From positions 62,001-126,000 of the forward strand of contig JAFTKX010000006.1 of the NCBI GenBank assembly GCA_017453045.1: DNA of 64,000 nt, written 5' to 3'. The DNA is from Clostridia bacterium (GTDB lineage Bacteria; Bacillota; Clostridia; Christensenellales; Borkfalkiaceae). Below the pieces are notes generated by a model that was not told the DNA's origin, searched no databases, and saw only the letters and a program-made list of their open reading frames with translations. Shown here one piece after another: positions 32,720-42,875 of this stretch. The stretch's first letter is position 1, and every line of letters starts with the position of its first letter. The translations under genes were made by a program, and so were the position numbers.

Positions 32720-35404
32720 TTATTTTTTCTTTCCAAATAGTTTTTCAAAAAATCCTTTATGATTATCCAAATAATTATCAATAAATCCTTCTACGTTTGC
32801 GTAGTGTTCGGGACTTATCATAGTTTTCGCTTTTACAAAAAGTTTTTTAGCGTCGCCACGACTGATTGATTCGGCGTAAGACTCAACGAAAGACTTTAAT
32901 TTTCTGTTAAATTCTTCGTTGCCGTTAAACGCCCATCTTAAAAGGTCGCACATTACGACGTAATATTCGTTTCCGCCAAGATGCTCTAACGCGTCTCTTA
33001 AAAGTGGCTCGAACGTCCTTACTCTCAACGTTAAAGGCGATAAAATAGCGTCTTTAAGTTCGGCGTCCGAATCTCTTAACTGACTTTTAGCAAAGGCGTA
33101 ACACTCTATTGCCGACGAATAATAATTATCCGTAAAATCTTTAAATTGCGCGTCTTTAAGACCTGTAAACAAAGCGTTTTGTTTAATAGCGTCGAAAAGT
33201 TCTTGCTTTTTATGTTTGTTCGTAAGTAAAAGTACGAGATTTAAAACTTCAAACTTGCCCGAAGTCCAGTTTGGACCTATGTACGACAATCTTTCGTTTA
33301 TGTCGGCTAAATATTTCATTTGCGACGGATTTAAGTTAAGCAAAAGTTTATTGTCAAGCGAATAAATTTCTTGCTCGATATATCTCAAAAGACATTTTAC
33401 GTCGGCAAAATCGTCGCCTTTTCTCGCAATTTTTTCATATCTTTCAAAGAGTTTTTTAAGTTTTACTTGATCGCCTTGAAGTCCTGCGATAAACTCCTTG
33501 AATTTTTGAATAAATATTCCGTTATCGTCTAATCCTTTTAAGTAGAAATTATTGAAAAAGTCGTTTAACGCGCTTTCGGTAACGGGTTTTACGTTCTTAA
33601 AAACGTACGCCTCTTTTCTAACGAAGAAATCTCTAAACGAAGGATCGTTTTTAAGCGCTCTTTCAACGCTTTCAAACACAGCCTTGTTTTTGTCGCTAAC
33701 TTCAAGATATACGTCCAAGAAATCGCCCGACCTATAATTATTTCTTAAAAGAGTTGCGATAAAGTTGGTTTTTACCTCTACGTTGTCTAAAAGCAACACT
33801 ATTGAAAAGGCTATCTTTAATTCGGCTTTTATAAGATTTGTAGCCGTGAGATAAGACGCTATTGAATCGCTTATCATTCTCGTCGCTCTATCTTTGCCGA
33901 GATCTTGTATCTTTTCAAAATACAACTTAACGTTTTCTAAATCGCGGTCCGCAATAGTCTTTTTCAAAATAATTAAAAGACTTCTACTTGCTCCCATTAC
34001 GTTTTCTGCGTTTGAAGTTTGCATTATTTGACATAAAACGTCAATCATAAGATAGAGTGCCGAACCCTTTGCGTTTGCCAAAAAGGCTTGACCTTGATTT
34101 CCCCTACAAAAAGCAACCGCAACGTCGCCGTAATTGAACGGAGCGTTAGTTTTGACTGCGTTTAAAAATTCTTTAGCAGGCAAACTCGGAGAAACGCCGA
34201 ACGCGCCCGTATTGTTTAAGAAATTCCAAACGATAGCGTCTTTTTTATCCATCGGACTGTTTTCGTAAGCAAACTTAATAAGTAAGCGAGCCGAACTTTC
34301 GCCTTGCCAACGCTTACCCAAAACGAGTTCTTCGTAAATCTTGCTTGCGAAAGCAACTTTGTCGATATAGTTTGCCGAAACTAAAAGGTCTAACACCTTT
34401 TTATATTCGTCGGCAGTTTTGAAAGAATTAAATTGATTTGCCTTGCACAAGCACGCAAGAACAGCCGTGTCCGCGTCGCAACCTAAATCTTTCATAACTT
34501 TGCCAATTTCTTCTACTCTCTTTATCGCAGGGAATAAACCGTTTCTTGCCAAAACGTCTACTAAATCGCTTGCGTAAAGGCTCGGTTTTACGTCGGCAAA
34601 AATACCGTGATCTAAACTGAACGCATACTCGCCCATAGCGACCTTATCTTGATAGTTACAAACGAAATTTTGATTTCCGTCCAAGAAGTTTTTAACCTTT
34701 ATCGGTGGGAAATTGTTTGCCGCTAAAACGAACTCTGCCCTTGCAGAATATTGATTTGCAAAACTTACCTTATCGTGCAAAGCCTTTGGAAGCAATACTC
34801 CTAAAATAGAATATATTGCCTTTTGCTCGTATTCAGTACCGTTGATAGAAACCGTTTTGTCTTCTTTAGTACAGTTTATAACGGCTTGCAAGATAGACGC
34901 CATTACGTTTTTATTTCTTTCGTTAGACATAAACGCTTTGATAATTCCGTCGTTTACGATAGGGCTTAACGAAATATCAACCGCGGGTAAAGAGTCGGGC
35001 GCAGGATTGTCGTGCCACTCGGTATAAGTGAGTTCCTTTTTGAAAATATCAGCAAAAGGAACGGAGAAAGGATAAACGTCGGTCAAATCGTCTAAAACGT
35101 AAGCGTGAATAATAAAATTACCTTGACGTTGGTCAACGATAGAATAAACTGGCCCGATATATCTCGATTGAGCAATACATTTTCTGCCCGTTGAAAGAGT
35201 GAAACAACCGTATTTTATAGGACAGTATTTTTCTAATTCGCCTTCGGGAATTTCATACGGAGTATTTCTCGCCTTCGTATAACTCATCATCTTTACGATT
35301 TCAAAAGATTCTTCTTTCGTAATTTCACTCGATTGAGACCATACAGAAAAGTCGCCCGCTTTGTTTTTGCCACATCCCGTATAAATGAGTTGATATGCCT
35401 TCAT
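32720..35404 (-). CDS. GAP1-like GTPase-associated protein
   Basis: An 894-residue soluble protein, mostly alpha-helical after residue 150. Its N-terminus (AYQLIYTGCGKNKAGDFSVW, then GRKCIAQSRYIGPVYS and GNFIIHAYV) matches my recollection of the GAP1-N domain of GTPase-associated protein 1, in which a YT-S/G motif opens a beta-rich module. The middle and C-terminal parts would be GAP1-M and GAP1-C. Such proteins are encoded beside double-GTPases and are predicted adaptors or regulators, as is the case here: a GTPase gene lies on each side. Function in cells is not established. A profile search against the GAP1 families would settle the call. Confidence 0.65.
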   Translation of the reverse strand: MKAYQLIYTGCGKNKAGDFSVWSQSSEITKEESFEIVKMMSYTKARNTPYEIPEGELEKYCPIKYGCFTLSTGRKCIAQSRYIGPVYSIVDQRQGNFIIHAYVLDDLTDVYPFSVPFADIFKKELTYTEWHDNPAPDSLPAVDISLSPIVNDGIIKAFMSNERNKNVMASILQAVINCTKEDKTVSINGTEYEQKAIYSILGVLLPKALHDKVSFANQYSARAEFVLAANNFPPIKVKNFLDGNQNFVCNYQDKVAMGEYAFSLDHGIFADVKPSLYASDLVDVLARNGLFPAIKRVEEIGKVMKDLGCDADTAVLACLCKANQFNSFKTADEYKKVLDLLVSANYIDKVAFASKIYEELVLGKRWQGESSARLLIKFAYENSPMDKKDAIVWNFLNNTGAFGVSPSLPAKEFLNAVKTNAPFNYGDVAVAFCRGNQGQAFLANAKGSALYLMIDVLCQIMQTSNAENVMGASRSLLIILKKTIADRDLENVKLYFEKIQDLGKDRATRMISDSIASYLTATNLIKAELKIAFSIVLLLDNVEVKTNFIATLLRNNYRSGDFLDVYLEVSDKNKAVFESVERALKNDPSFRDFFVRKEAYVFKNVKPVTESALNDFFNNFYLKGLDDNGIFIQKFKEFIAGLQGDQVKLKKLFERYEKIARKGDDFADVKCLLRYIEQEIYSLDNKLLLNLNPSQMKYLADINERLSYIGPNWTSGKFEVLNLVLLLTNKHKKQELFDAIKQNALFTGLKDAQFKDFTDNYYSSAIECYAFAKSQLRDSDAELKDAILSPLTLRVRTFEPLLRDALEHLGGNEYYVVMCDLLRWAFNGNEEFNRKLKSFVESYAESISRGDAKKLFVKAKTMISPEHYANVEGFIDNYLDNHKGFFEKLFGKKK

Positions 35405-35413
35405 ATTGCCTCC

Positions 35414-36529
35414 TTATTTTTTTACCGTTTTAATATATTTGTTTTGCGCTAAAAGCCACAAAAGCGGATCTAATACACGTCTTGGCTTAATGCCCGATTG
35501 AGCAAGGTTAGTTCCGTTTGGAACACCGCCGAGCGACGAAACGCCGAAGAACGCAAACTTTTCAAAGTTCTTCATTTGTTGAACGAGTTCAGCGTCTAAC
35601 CAGTTTTCAAGAAGGTCTTGCATTTCGATATTTACGCTGTCGAAGTCGGTTTGAACGAATACTCCCCTTTGTAAGTGTTCGGATTCGTATCTTAAACAAC
35701 TGTCTTCTTTTAAAACGTCGTATTCTTCTAAAGCGTCGATTTTAGTGAACGCAAGCGCAAGTGGAACTTTGATAGTTCCCTTTATGTTTTTAACGTCACG
35801 AATATTTTGAATTACTCTTGCCAAAACGTCGTTTACGTCGGTATTTTGAGCAGGAAGTGGAATTTTTCCTTGCAATTTTTCTCTAATAGACGTTACTTGC
35901 AACGGGTCTAAAAGCAAGATAATACCGTTTGCGTTAGAGATATATTGGTTGGTTATGAGCATTTGGTCGGTATCGTTTAAGTTTTCGCCTGCGGTGTCGT
36001 AGAACGAAAGAGCGGCAATCTTTTTAATTCTGTTCTTTTCGTCCATAAATCGAAGTGGGAAAATCAACGGCGGAATTTCGTCTTGGCTGGTCGCGTCGAC
36101 TACTCTACCGTGCTTAAACAACGGATCGTAGTAGTGAGAATTATAATATTCTCTCGATTCTTCACTCGCCGCAAGCGAGAGCGAACAGTTAAACGCCGGA
36201 GTCATTTTTCTTTTGATTTCGTTAATTAAAACGCCTATGTAGTTAGATTTACCCGACGCCTTTGCTCCTAAAAGAGCAACTGAGAAACTTTCTTCATCCA
36301 AAAAGTCCGACGGAACTTCTTTATTTAAAACGTTACAGTACACCGATTTTTTAGCGGCTGTACATTTTAAACAGCGAGCCTTATCTCTTTCGGGAATCCA
36401 GCCTGCCGCGTCTTTTGCGACTTTACCGATACATTTGTCCGACCTACCGGGCACGTTGTAGGAACACTTCATTCCTATTTTTCCGATATCGTGCACGCCG
36501 TAGCAATAAGGACAAGTAAACTTTTTCAT
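35414..36529 (-). CDS. Soluble zinc-ribbon GTPase (double-GTPase 1 type)
   Basis: A 371-residue protein without membrane helices. An N-terminal cysteine-rich region (CPYC at 6-9, then C22, C33, CLKC at 53-56 and C65) is followed by a GTPase domain with P-loop GAKASGKS (88-95), G3 YDTAGE (177-182) and G4 TKID (262-265). The terminal FFGVSSLGGVPNG and DPLLWLLAQ motifs match the two membrane GTPases. It is the first of three GTPases in the operon. The pairing of one soluble and one membrane GTPase with a GAP1-like protein is the reported arrangement of double-GTPase systems (family knowledge). Confidence 0.78.
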   Translation of the reverse strand: MKKFTCPYCYGVHDIGKIGMKCSYNVPGRSDKCIGKVAKDAAGWIPERDKARCLKCTAAKKSVYCNVLNKEVPSDFLDEESFSVALLGAKASGKSNYIGVLINEIKRKMTPAFNCSLSLAASEESREYYNSHYYDPLFKHGRVVDATSQDEIPPLIFPLRFMDEKNRIKKIAALSFYDTAGENLNDTDQMLITNQYISNANGIILLLDPLQVTSIREKLQGKIPLPAQNTDVNDVLARVIQNIRDVKNIKGTIKVPLALAFTKIDALEEYDVLKEDSCLRYESEHLQRGVFVQTDFDSVNIEMQDLLENWLDAELVQQMKNFEKFAFFGVSSLGGVPNGTNLAQSGIKPRRVLDPLLWLLAQNKYIKTVKK

Positions 36530-36647
36530 AATATTCTCCTTTTTCCCTACGCGAAGGAAATTTATCTATAATTTTATAGTATATTTCAAGATTGTTTTAG
36601 TGCAGTTTTACAAGCGAACCTCTATTGAGCGACCTAAATTAAGTGAT

Positions 36648-36900
36648 GTTTAAAGGGTTAGATGCGAGCACCGCAAGGCTCGTGAAAAAACACGGAGTCA
36701 ATAGACCTTTTTGGTCATTGACGTCGGGTTTTTGAAACAGTAAACGACGCGGTGCGAAGTATATAAGCCTTTAAATTAAAGGGTTAGAAACAAGTTAGGC
36801 TAGGCTCGTGAGCCCGAAAAGATTTGGTAGACCTTGTTGGTCACCAAAGTTTTGAGGGCAACACAGAAACGACGCATAACGAAGTTTATAAGCCTTTAAA
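36648..36900 (+). repeat. Two more units of the covarying hairpin repeat
   Basis: Units at about 36648-36777 and 36777-36900 share borders with the set at 14.7-15.5 kb (TTAGAAACAAG, GGCTCGTGA, AGAAACGACGC, GAAGTTTATAAGCC). The first has a hairpin topped by GTCAATAGACC/GGTCATTGAC, the second by TTTGGTAGACC/GGTCACCAAA. Border stems are GCACCGC/GCGGTGC in the first and GTTA/TAAC in the second. The second unit contains the stop codon of the 1034-residue gene. They fill the gap between that gene and the downstream GTPase gene. Confidence 0.75.
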
Positions 36901-39900
36901 GTTTGGTTACTTCCTTAAGTTTAACGTACTCCCCACCGTCGCTTACAAAGAGCGCAAACTTTGTCATTGGGGAGGTTGGCGAAACGGTTATAACTTGTTT
37001 AGCCGTGTATTTCTTTGCGAAAAAGCCCTTCTTTAAAGTAACGGGAGCAATTCTTTCGCAAAGTTCACCCGCGTTTTTATTAAGCGGTTTTGGTCTACCC
37101 TTCATAAGTAACATTGTTGGAAGTTGAACTTCTTTATCCGCTTCGTAATTTATTACCACTTTAAACGGCTTTGCGGGGTTTGGCGAATATTCAAGACTAA
37201 ATAAAACGCTAACCGCTTCGCGATAGTCGATTGCAGGCTCTAATTTTACGGGTTGAGAATAAGATTTAACGCCGTCGTCTAAAAACTCGACGAATAATGT
37301 TACGTAATTGACCGTATCTGCCTTTAATTTAATTTCAAATTTGCCGTTTCTTCTAAAGTCGTCGGCAAGGAAAGTGAAACTCTCGCCCTTATCCGCTAAA
37401 CTTTCAACGAATTTTTCGTTGTTTATTTTAACGATAATATTTTTAGCCTTGGGATGTACGCTACCCGTTACGGTAACCGTTCCGTTTGAAACGGTATGCG
37501 TCGCTTTCATTCCCGACATTGAGTTTACAAGTTGAGGTGGAGAAACGACGAACAACTGCTCGGTTGCTACGACGGGATAAATTTGAAGAATTTTTTCAGG
37601 GTCTATACTGAAAGAAATCTTACCGTCTACCGTAGTCGTCGTAGGCAATTTAACCATGCCCTTACAATGCTTGTTAAAGTCAATATATTTAAGTACGGTA
37701 TTCGTTTGAACGGGAAGTTTTGAAGTTGCGTAATATAAACTTATTTTACCAGAATAACCTTCGGCGCAAGTAAACGAATACTTATTAAGACCTATACTTT
37801 CGATTTTAACGTCTTCAAGCGGTTTTGTATTTTCGTAAGGCTTACATACGATTTTAACGCCCCTTGACTGAACTGCTCTACCGCTGACTTCGTAGTTACA
37901 AATTATTAAATACGCGCTTTCGCCCGAACATTTTTCGTCGTTAAAGCCTTTATTGTCGCAACTTACCTTTACGCCGTCGCCCGCCTTAAGCGGAGCAACA
38001 GGTCCGTCCTTTTTCCAAACTTCGATTGATTTTACGTTTTGCGGAGTTTCCCAAACGACTTTTACGCCGTTTAAGGTAAAGTCTTGCTGAACGTTAGAAA
38101 CGTCGGAATAAACGATTATCGGAGATATAGTCGTACAAAGATTAGATTTGATACCGTAGCGGTCTGCGTATACCGTATAGTAATACGGGGTTGCCGAAAC
38201 GATATTTTCGTCTTCATAAAATTTGATTGAAAGGTTTGCTTCTACAACCGCGCCGTCGTCAAATCTCGTTGGAGCAACGCCGACTTTTTTAATTATGGTA
38301 TAGGTTGCAAAATCTTGTTTAAATCTATCTTCCCATTCAAGTCTTACCTTGTTTCCGTCGAGTACCGCTCTTAAATTTTGAACGGGCTTTGGCGGATATT
38401 TTTGAAGAATTTGACGGGCTTCTATGTAATCGTCGCAAATTTCGAGAGCCTTTATGGCGTAAGAAATTGCAAGAGATTCGTTATTTTGCGCGGCGCAGAG
38501 TTTTGCTTGCTCTGCATTTCTTTGCGCGTTTGCAACGACTGTTTGAACGTCGGTCAAAAGTTTTTTAGAAGTTACCGCGTTATAAGTGCCGTATTTTTGT
38601 TGAAGCGACCTTGCGATAGCAAGCGCAGATTGAAATTTCTTTTGAGCGATTAAATCTCTAATTTTGGTAGTATCCGCTTTATATTGAGCGCCTAAAGTTT
38701 CTTCTTGCTTTTGCTTTGCTTGCAAAAGTTTTTCAAACTCTTTGACTTTTTTATAAACTTCGGACGAAGTGTTCTTTTCGTAGCCCGGAACAACGTTCGT
38801 TACTTGTAAAAGAGCCGTTTGAAGCGTCGTTACGTCGGCGTCGGGCGTGTTGCTAATAGACTCGAATTTAGCGCATTTATCAAGGAACATATCGTGCGAC
38901 TGTTGAGTTGCGCCACAAGACGAACAACCTTTATCGTCTTTAGTAAACGGAGTTTTTTGTTTACAGTTCCAACATAAAACTTCAAGCGGTTTTCCGCAAT
39001 GCGGACAACTCTTAACGCCTTTTTTGAATAAAAGTCCACAATCTGGATAGGGACATTCTTCAAAGTTAGAACTACCGCCTTCCGCGCCGATTATTTGGAA
39101 ACCGTAATGGTTACAAGCAACGCCTATCATTTTTTCGGCTTCGGCAATGCTTACCTTTAAGGTGTTTATAATCTTTTGAGTATAGCCTTCGTATTCGTCG
39201 AATTTTAATTCTTTTATGGCAAAACTCTTTCTCGTTTCAAACTCCGACCAAACTTCAGCCTTAAGCGCTAAATAGTTGTCGTAATTTTTTCTCGCTTGCG
39301 GAGTTGAAAGTAAGATTTCTTTTACGTTTGAACAAAGACCGCTGACCGACTGCTTTTTCTTTAAGTCGAGTTTCATACTGTTTTTGTACTGCTCGTTATT
39401 TTTAACGTCGATTTCGCTAGTTGGCGCGGTAACCGAACAACCTAAAAAGTCGTACAAGTCCTTTTTGTCAAGGGCTTTTAAATGGTCTTCCGTCTTTTTA
39501 TATTTATCGAAAGGAATCGACGATTTATCAATATTGTCGATAATCTTTATGCCTTGGCTAAGAAGTGGCTTTATGGCGTTTTCAAGTTCATCCAAGGTAA
39601 AGTATACTACGGGGCTGTTTACCGTTTCGCAAATGTTTTTAATTTCCGTACGCATAATCGTAGTTCTCGTTTTACAAAGAATTTGAATTACGCCCAAAGT
39701 ATCTTTAAGTTTTAAATCTTTTGCCCTTTGCGCTTCCTTTTTTCTACCGCCTGCGTTTTTCTTGTAGGTTTCGGTTTGTTCGTCGTACAAAGAGTCTTCG
39801 CACATAATTTCCATTACGTCGGCTTTAAGTTCTAAAAGTCGTCTGGAAATTACGTCGCCTTTAGGGTTTGACAAAACCTTTTTAATGAGTGGTTCTATCT

Positions 39901-40000
39901 TTGTTTTATCCGTTTCTTTTAAATCAATTTTGAACGCTATAAAGTAGTTAAACGCTGGATCGTTTAATTCTTTTGGCGTTCTTACGAGATTTTTTGCCAT
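36896..40000 (-). CDS. Multi-domain scaffold with J-like, zinc-ribbon and FN3-like domains
   Basis: A 1034-residue soluble protein. Residues about 1-170 are helical. At 178-247 DKKDLYDFLGCSV begins and ARKNYDNYLALK ends a stretch that looks like a J domain without the HPD tripeptide. Zinc ribbons follow at 316-362 (CPYPDC, CPHC, CWNC, CSSC). A helical, TPR-like part lies at about 385-555, then FN3-like beta modules (about 557-1034; PPKPVQNLRAV, RLEWED, YYYTVYADRYG). In an operon with two Hsp70 genes and a GrpE-like gene it is the natural candidate for the client-binding co-chaperone. No single known family covers it. Confidence 0.7.
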   Translation of the reverse strand: MAKNLVRTPKELNDPAFNYFIAFKIDLKETDKTKIEPLIKKVLSNPKGDVISRRLLELKADVMEIMCEDSLYDEQTETYKKNAGGRKKEAQRAKDLKLKDTLGVIQILCKTRTTIMRTEIKNICETVNSPVVYFTLDELENAIKPLLSQGIKIIDNIDKSSIPFDKYKKTEDHLKALDKKDLYDFLGCSVTAPTSEIDVKNNEQYKNSMKLDLKKKQSVSGLCSNVKEILLSTPQARKNYDNYLALKAEVWSEFETRKSFAIKELKFDEYEGYTQKIINTLKVSIAEAEKMIGVACNHYGFQIIGAEGGSSNFEECPYPDCGLLFKKGVKSCPHCGKPLEVLCWNCKQKTPFTKDDKGCSSCGATQQSHDMFLDKCAKFESISNTPDADVTTLQTALLQVTNVVPGYEKNTSSEVYKKVKEFEKLLQAKQKQEETLGAQYKADTTKIRDLIAQKKFQSALAIARSLQQKYGTYNAVTSKKLLTDVQTVVANAQRNAEQAKLCAAQNNESLAISYAIKALEICDDYIEARQILQKYPPKPVQNLRAVLDGNKVRLEWEDRFKQDFATYTIIKKVGVAPTRFDDGAVVEANLSIKFYEDENIVSATPYYYTVYADRYGIKSNLCTTISPIIVYSDVSNVQQDFTLNGVKVVWETPQNVKSIEVWKKDGPVAPLKAGDGVKVSCDNKGFNDEKCSGESAYLIICNYEVSGRAVQSRGVKIVCKPYENTKPLEDVKIESIGLNKYSFTCAEGYSGKISLYYATSKLPVQTNTVLKYIDFNKHCKGMVKLPTTTTVDGKISFSIDPEKILQIYPVVATEQLFVVSPPQLVNSMSGMKATHTVSNGTVTVTGSVHPKAKNIIVKINNEKFVESLADKGESFTFLADDFRRNGKFEIKLKADTVNYVTLFVEFLDDGVKSYSQPVKLEPAIDYREAVSVLFSLEYSPNPAKPFKVVINYEADKEVQLPTMLLMKGRPKPLNKNAGELCERIAPVTLKKGFFAKKYTAKQVITVSPTSPMTKFALFVSDGGEYVKLKEVTKL

Positions 40001-40017
40001 AATCTTTCTCCGTTATA

Positions 40018-42129
40018 TTATCTTAAACTGTTTCCGCCAACTTCGGTTGCGATTGACGACGCTACTTCTTTAAACGCCGAAGTAAGTTGACTTAAGTCTA
40101 CCTTTCTGCCCTTTCCGCTCGAAATTGCCGATAAGAATTTTTCGTCGGCTTCTCCGATACCTATTCCGTACATAATTACGCCGTTTCGTTTTGCGCTATC
40201 CGCCGCCTTTATTTCAGGACCTTGATTACCCCAGTAACCGTCGGTTAATATAACCATAATTTTAACGGCGTCGCGAGAAAACTTCGACGCGTTATCTTTG
40301 ATCGGTTGAGCGTCCGTACAACCGCCGACGTTTACGTCTTCGATATTGTCGATTGTGTTGTATAATTCTTGTTTATTAGTCGACCACTTACAAGCAAACG
40401 CCGACCTATCCGCAAACGCGATAATTGACATTGAGGTATGAGTGTAATCAAACTGATCAACGAAGTCTTTAGCAGCCTTTTGAGCGTTTACCATACGACT
40501 TCCGCACATACTACCCGAAGTGTCGATAGCGAGCATAATTTCAATTTTTTGTTGATTTTTAGCCGCTTCTTCTCTCTCTTTATTAAGTCTTGCGATAAGT
40601 TCGTCTATGCTCTCGTTTACCGTTTCGCGAGTGGAAATAAGGCTCGCGCCGTTTTTAATGCTTGCGTTTACTTCAACTACGCCGTTTAAGTTGTAAAGGA
40701 AATTAACCAAAATACTGTTCTTTTCCCCTTTTCTCATACCCGTAATCACGTATTTACCGATTACGTTACAATCGTACGGATCTCTCGATTCGCCTTGTAA
40801 AACGTAAACTTCCAACTTGTCGCCCGAGAAAGTATATTCTCTACTAAACGGAACGTTTACCTTGCTGTTTTTAGCAATAATCGTACTATTTATGTAACTC
40901 TTTTCGTCTTGCGCTAAAGCGAGCATTCCAAGTCCGTGAGAGGTAATATCTTGAATATCGTCGTTTTTAATAGTAAGAGTTATAGGAGTTCTTTGCGGAG
41001 CGCCCGCGCCTTGCGGAGCGGACTTTGGAGCAACGCTTAAAGTGATAACGTTGTTTACGCAAAGTTCGGCTTGCATTGCAGCGCCCGTAGCAACGATAGT
41101 GTCTACGTTGATGTCTTTAGTAACGGGCGGTTTGCCGTATTCTCTTACCACCATATCCTTAACCTGAGGCATACGGGTTGATCCGCCGACTAAAACTACT
41201 TCGTCGATATTATTCCAACCAAAAGGTCTGCCCGTGTTTTCGGCAACTTCTTCAAAACATCTGTTGCAAAGAAGTATCGTTTCGTATAAAAGACCGCTCG
41301 TCTTTTCGTCGAAATCTTCTCTCGTTACGGTGTATTTACCAAGGTAGCCTTCGCATTGAATACTTACTACCGTGCTTGGAAGTGAAGTAAGACGCTTTTT
41401 GGCTTCTTCGCATCTAACTTGCAATTCTTTATAATCGCTTTCGTAATTTTCAATATCTACGCCGTATTCGGAATAGAATTGGTCTTTAATATTTTCTATA
41501 AGCGTTTCGTCCCAGTTTTTACCGCCGAGTTGGTGGTTTCCGTTGGTTGCCAAAACGTCTATTTGAGTGCCTTTAACGTGCGCGATAGTAACGTCGAAAG
41601 TACCGCCGCCAAGGTCGTATACCATAACGTTCTTTTCCTTACCGTCGGCTAAGCCGTAAGCAATTATCGCCGAAGTAGGCTCGTTTATTATTTTAAGGAC
41701 TTTTAAACCTGCTTTTTCGCCTGCTCTTAAAGTTGCGAGTCTTTGTTCTTCGTTAAAATATGCGGGAACGGTTATAACAGCGCCTTTTATTTTTACGCCG
41801 TTAGTCCCTTCGATATCCTTTTTAAGTTCGGTCAAAAACATTCCCGACAACGCTTCTGCGGAATATTCGTCGCCTTCGATAAAAGCGGCGTAGTTGGGAT
41901 CGCCCATCATACTTTTATAGAACGCCACCGTGTTTACGTTACCCGCTTTTTGTTCGGCTTTAGCGTCTTCACCTATGATTACTTTTCCGCCGTCAATCCA
42001 AACTACCGACGGAGTCGTATCCGACGAAAGTCCGTTTTTTAAAACTTGTACTTTTCCCGTTTCTTTTGAAAAAGTCGCGACTGCGGAATAAGTTGTACCC
42101 AAATCTATTCCTACGTAAATTTCTTTCAT
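40018..42129 (-). CDS. Hsp70 fused to a von Willebrand A domain
   Basis: A 703-residue protein. Residues 1-370 are an Hsp70 ATPase: phosphate-1 [25 protein letters not shown], phosphate-2 [12 protein letters not shown] and adenosine motif VVLVGGSTRMPQVK. A beta-sandwich-like middle (about 380-510) replaces the peptide-binding domain. From about 525 there is a vWA domain with a complete MIDAS: DTSGSM, the Thr in GGCTDAQP and the Asp in LTDGYWG. No helical lid follows. The vWA part should bind a protein ligand through a divalent metal. Fusion of both in one chain is unusual and ties chaperone ATPase cycling to a metal-dependent interaction module. Confidence 0.9.
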   Translation of the reverse strand: MKEIYVGIDLGTTYSAVATFSKETGKVQVLKNGLSSDTTPSVVWIDGGKVIIGEDAKAEQKAGNVNTVAFYKSMMGDPNYAAFIEGDEYSAEALSGMFLTELKKDIEGTNGVKIKGAVITVPAYFNEEQRLATLRAGEKAGLKVLKIINEPTSAIIAYGLADGKEKNVMVYDLGGGTFDVTIAHVKGTQIDVLATNGNHQLGGKNWDETLIENIKDQFYSEYGVDIENYESDYKELQVRCEEAKKRLTSLPSTVVSIQCEGYLGKYTVTREDFDEKTSGLLYETILLCNRCFEEVAENTGRPFGWNNIDEVVLVGGSTRMPQVKDMVVREYGKPPVTKDINVDTIVATGAAMQAELCVNNVITLSVAPKSAPQGAGAPQRTPITLTIKNDDIQDITSHGLGMLALAQDEKSYINSTIIAKNSKVNVPFSREYTFSGDKLEVYVLQGESRDPYDCNVIGKYVITGMRKGEKNSILVNFLYNLNGVVEVNASIKNGASLISTRETVNESIDELIARLNKEREEAAKNQQKIEIMLAIDTSGSMCGSRMVNAQKAAKDFVDQFDYTHTSMSIIAFADRSAFACKWSTNKQELYNTIDNIEDVNVGGCTDAQPIKDNASKFSRDAVKIMVILTDGYWGNQGPEIKAADSAKRNGVIMYGIGIGEADEKFLSAISSGKGRKVDLSQLTSAFKEVASSIATEVGGNSLR

Positions 42130-42190
42130 GTTTAAAGTCCCCTTTTATATTCTATGCCCTTGCAATAGGGCTTACTTTCGTTTTTAATTT

Positions 42191-42724
42191 TTATCTCGGT
42201 TTTACAAGCCCGTCTTCTATATCAATTTCGGCTAAATCTATTACGTTTCGAAGCCAATCTGCAAAATCACTCCAAACTTCGATAACTTCTCCATCGTCGC
42301 AGTCCCATTCGTATATACTACAAGTTTCCTTGCTCTTATCTACACAATAAAAACTGCCCGTACCAGATTTTGCAAAACATAAATAATTTTCAGGCAAACC
42401 GTGTTCTTCTTTAAAATCTTCATCGTCGGTATCGGTCAAGCAAAGTTCGTCGTCATCGTCGTCATCATCTGTAAATAAGTTATATAAACCCATCCCAGCC
42501 CCCATCGCTTTAAAAATATCGACGTCAAATATATATCCACCGTTGAATACTTTATAAAAATCAAGTAGAGCGTGAACCCCACCTATATCAATTTCCATCT
42601 CGCTTACAAGATGTAAAGGGCTATATTCTAATTCGCAATAAGCCCCAAAATGCGCAAGTCTTTTTACCTGCGCTTTTAATTTTTCATTTTCAAATTGATT
42701 AAAAATTTCGTCATCAAATAACAT
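42191..42724 (-). CDS. SUKH (SMI1/KNR4)-like protein
   Basis: A 177-residue acidic protein. The pattern LLDFYKVFNGGYIFDVDIF followed by an aspartate-rich loop (seven Asp in a row at about residue 86), NYLCFAKSGTGSFYCVD and a C-terminal DFADWLRN helix fit the SUKH fold. These proteins serve as immunity proteins against toxins or as adaptors. It lies between the two Hsp70 genes, so here an adaptor or immunity role linked to the Hsp70 system is plausible. No toxin gene is adjacent. Confidence 0.65.
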   Translation of the reverse strand: MLFDDEIFNQFENEKLKAQVKRLAHFGAYCELEYSPLHLVSEMEIDIGGVHALLDFYKVFNGGYIFDVDIFKAMGAGMGLYNLFTDDDDDDDELCLTDTDDEDFKEEHGLPENYLCFAKSGTGSFYCVDKSKETCSIYEWDCDDGEVIEVWSDFADWLRNVIDLAEIDIEDGLVKPR

Positions 42725-42780
42725 CTTATCAACTTACGCTATTAAATAATTTTTAATAACTCTCCAAAACAAATATTTTT

Positions 42781-42818
42781 GTGGAAAGTCACCGTCTTAA
42801 AAGAAGGCGACTTTCCAC
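42781..42818. other. Long intercistronic hairpin
   Basis: GTGGAAAGTC and GACTTTCCAC, with further pairing inside (TCTT/AAGA), give a stem of up to 17 bp in the 150-base gap between the Hsp70 and SUKH genes. There is no T tail on the minus strand. It could stabilise the upstream Hsp70 mRNA and lower downstream expression. Confidence 0.55.
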
Positions 42819-42875
42819 AACTTACTCAGTTATTTTAGTCAGTAGTTTTTACTACGACGCAAAACAAATTAAGGT

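Noticed and set aside
42191..42724. Toxin-immunity pair around the SUKH-like gene
   Set aside because: No polymorphic toxin or nuclease domain is seen next to it; both neighbours are Hsp70 genes.
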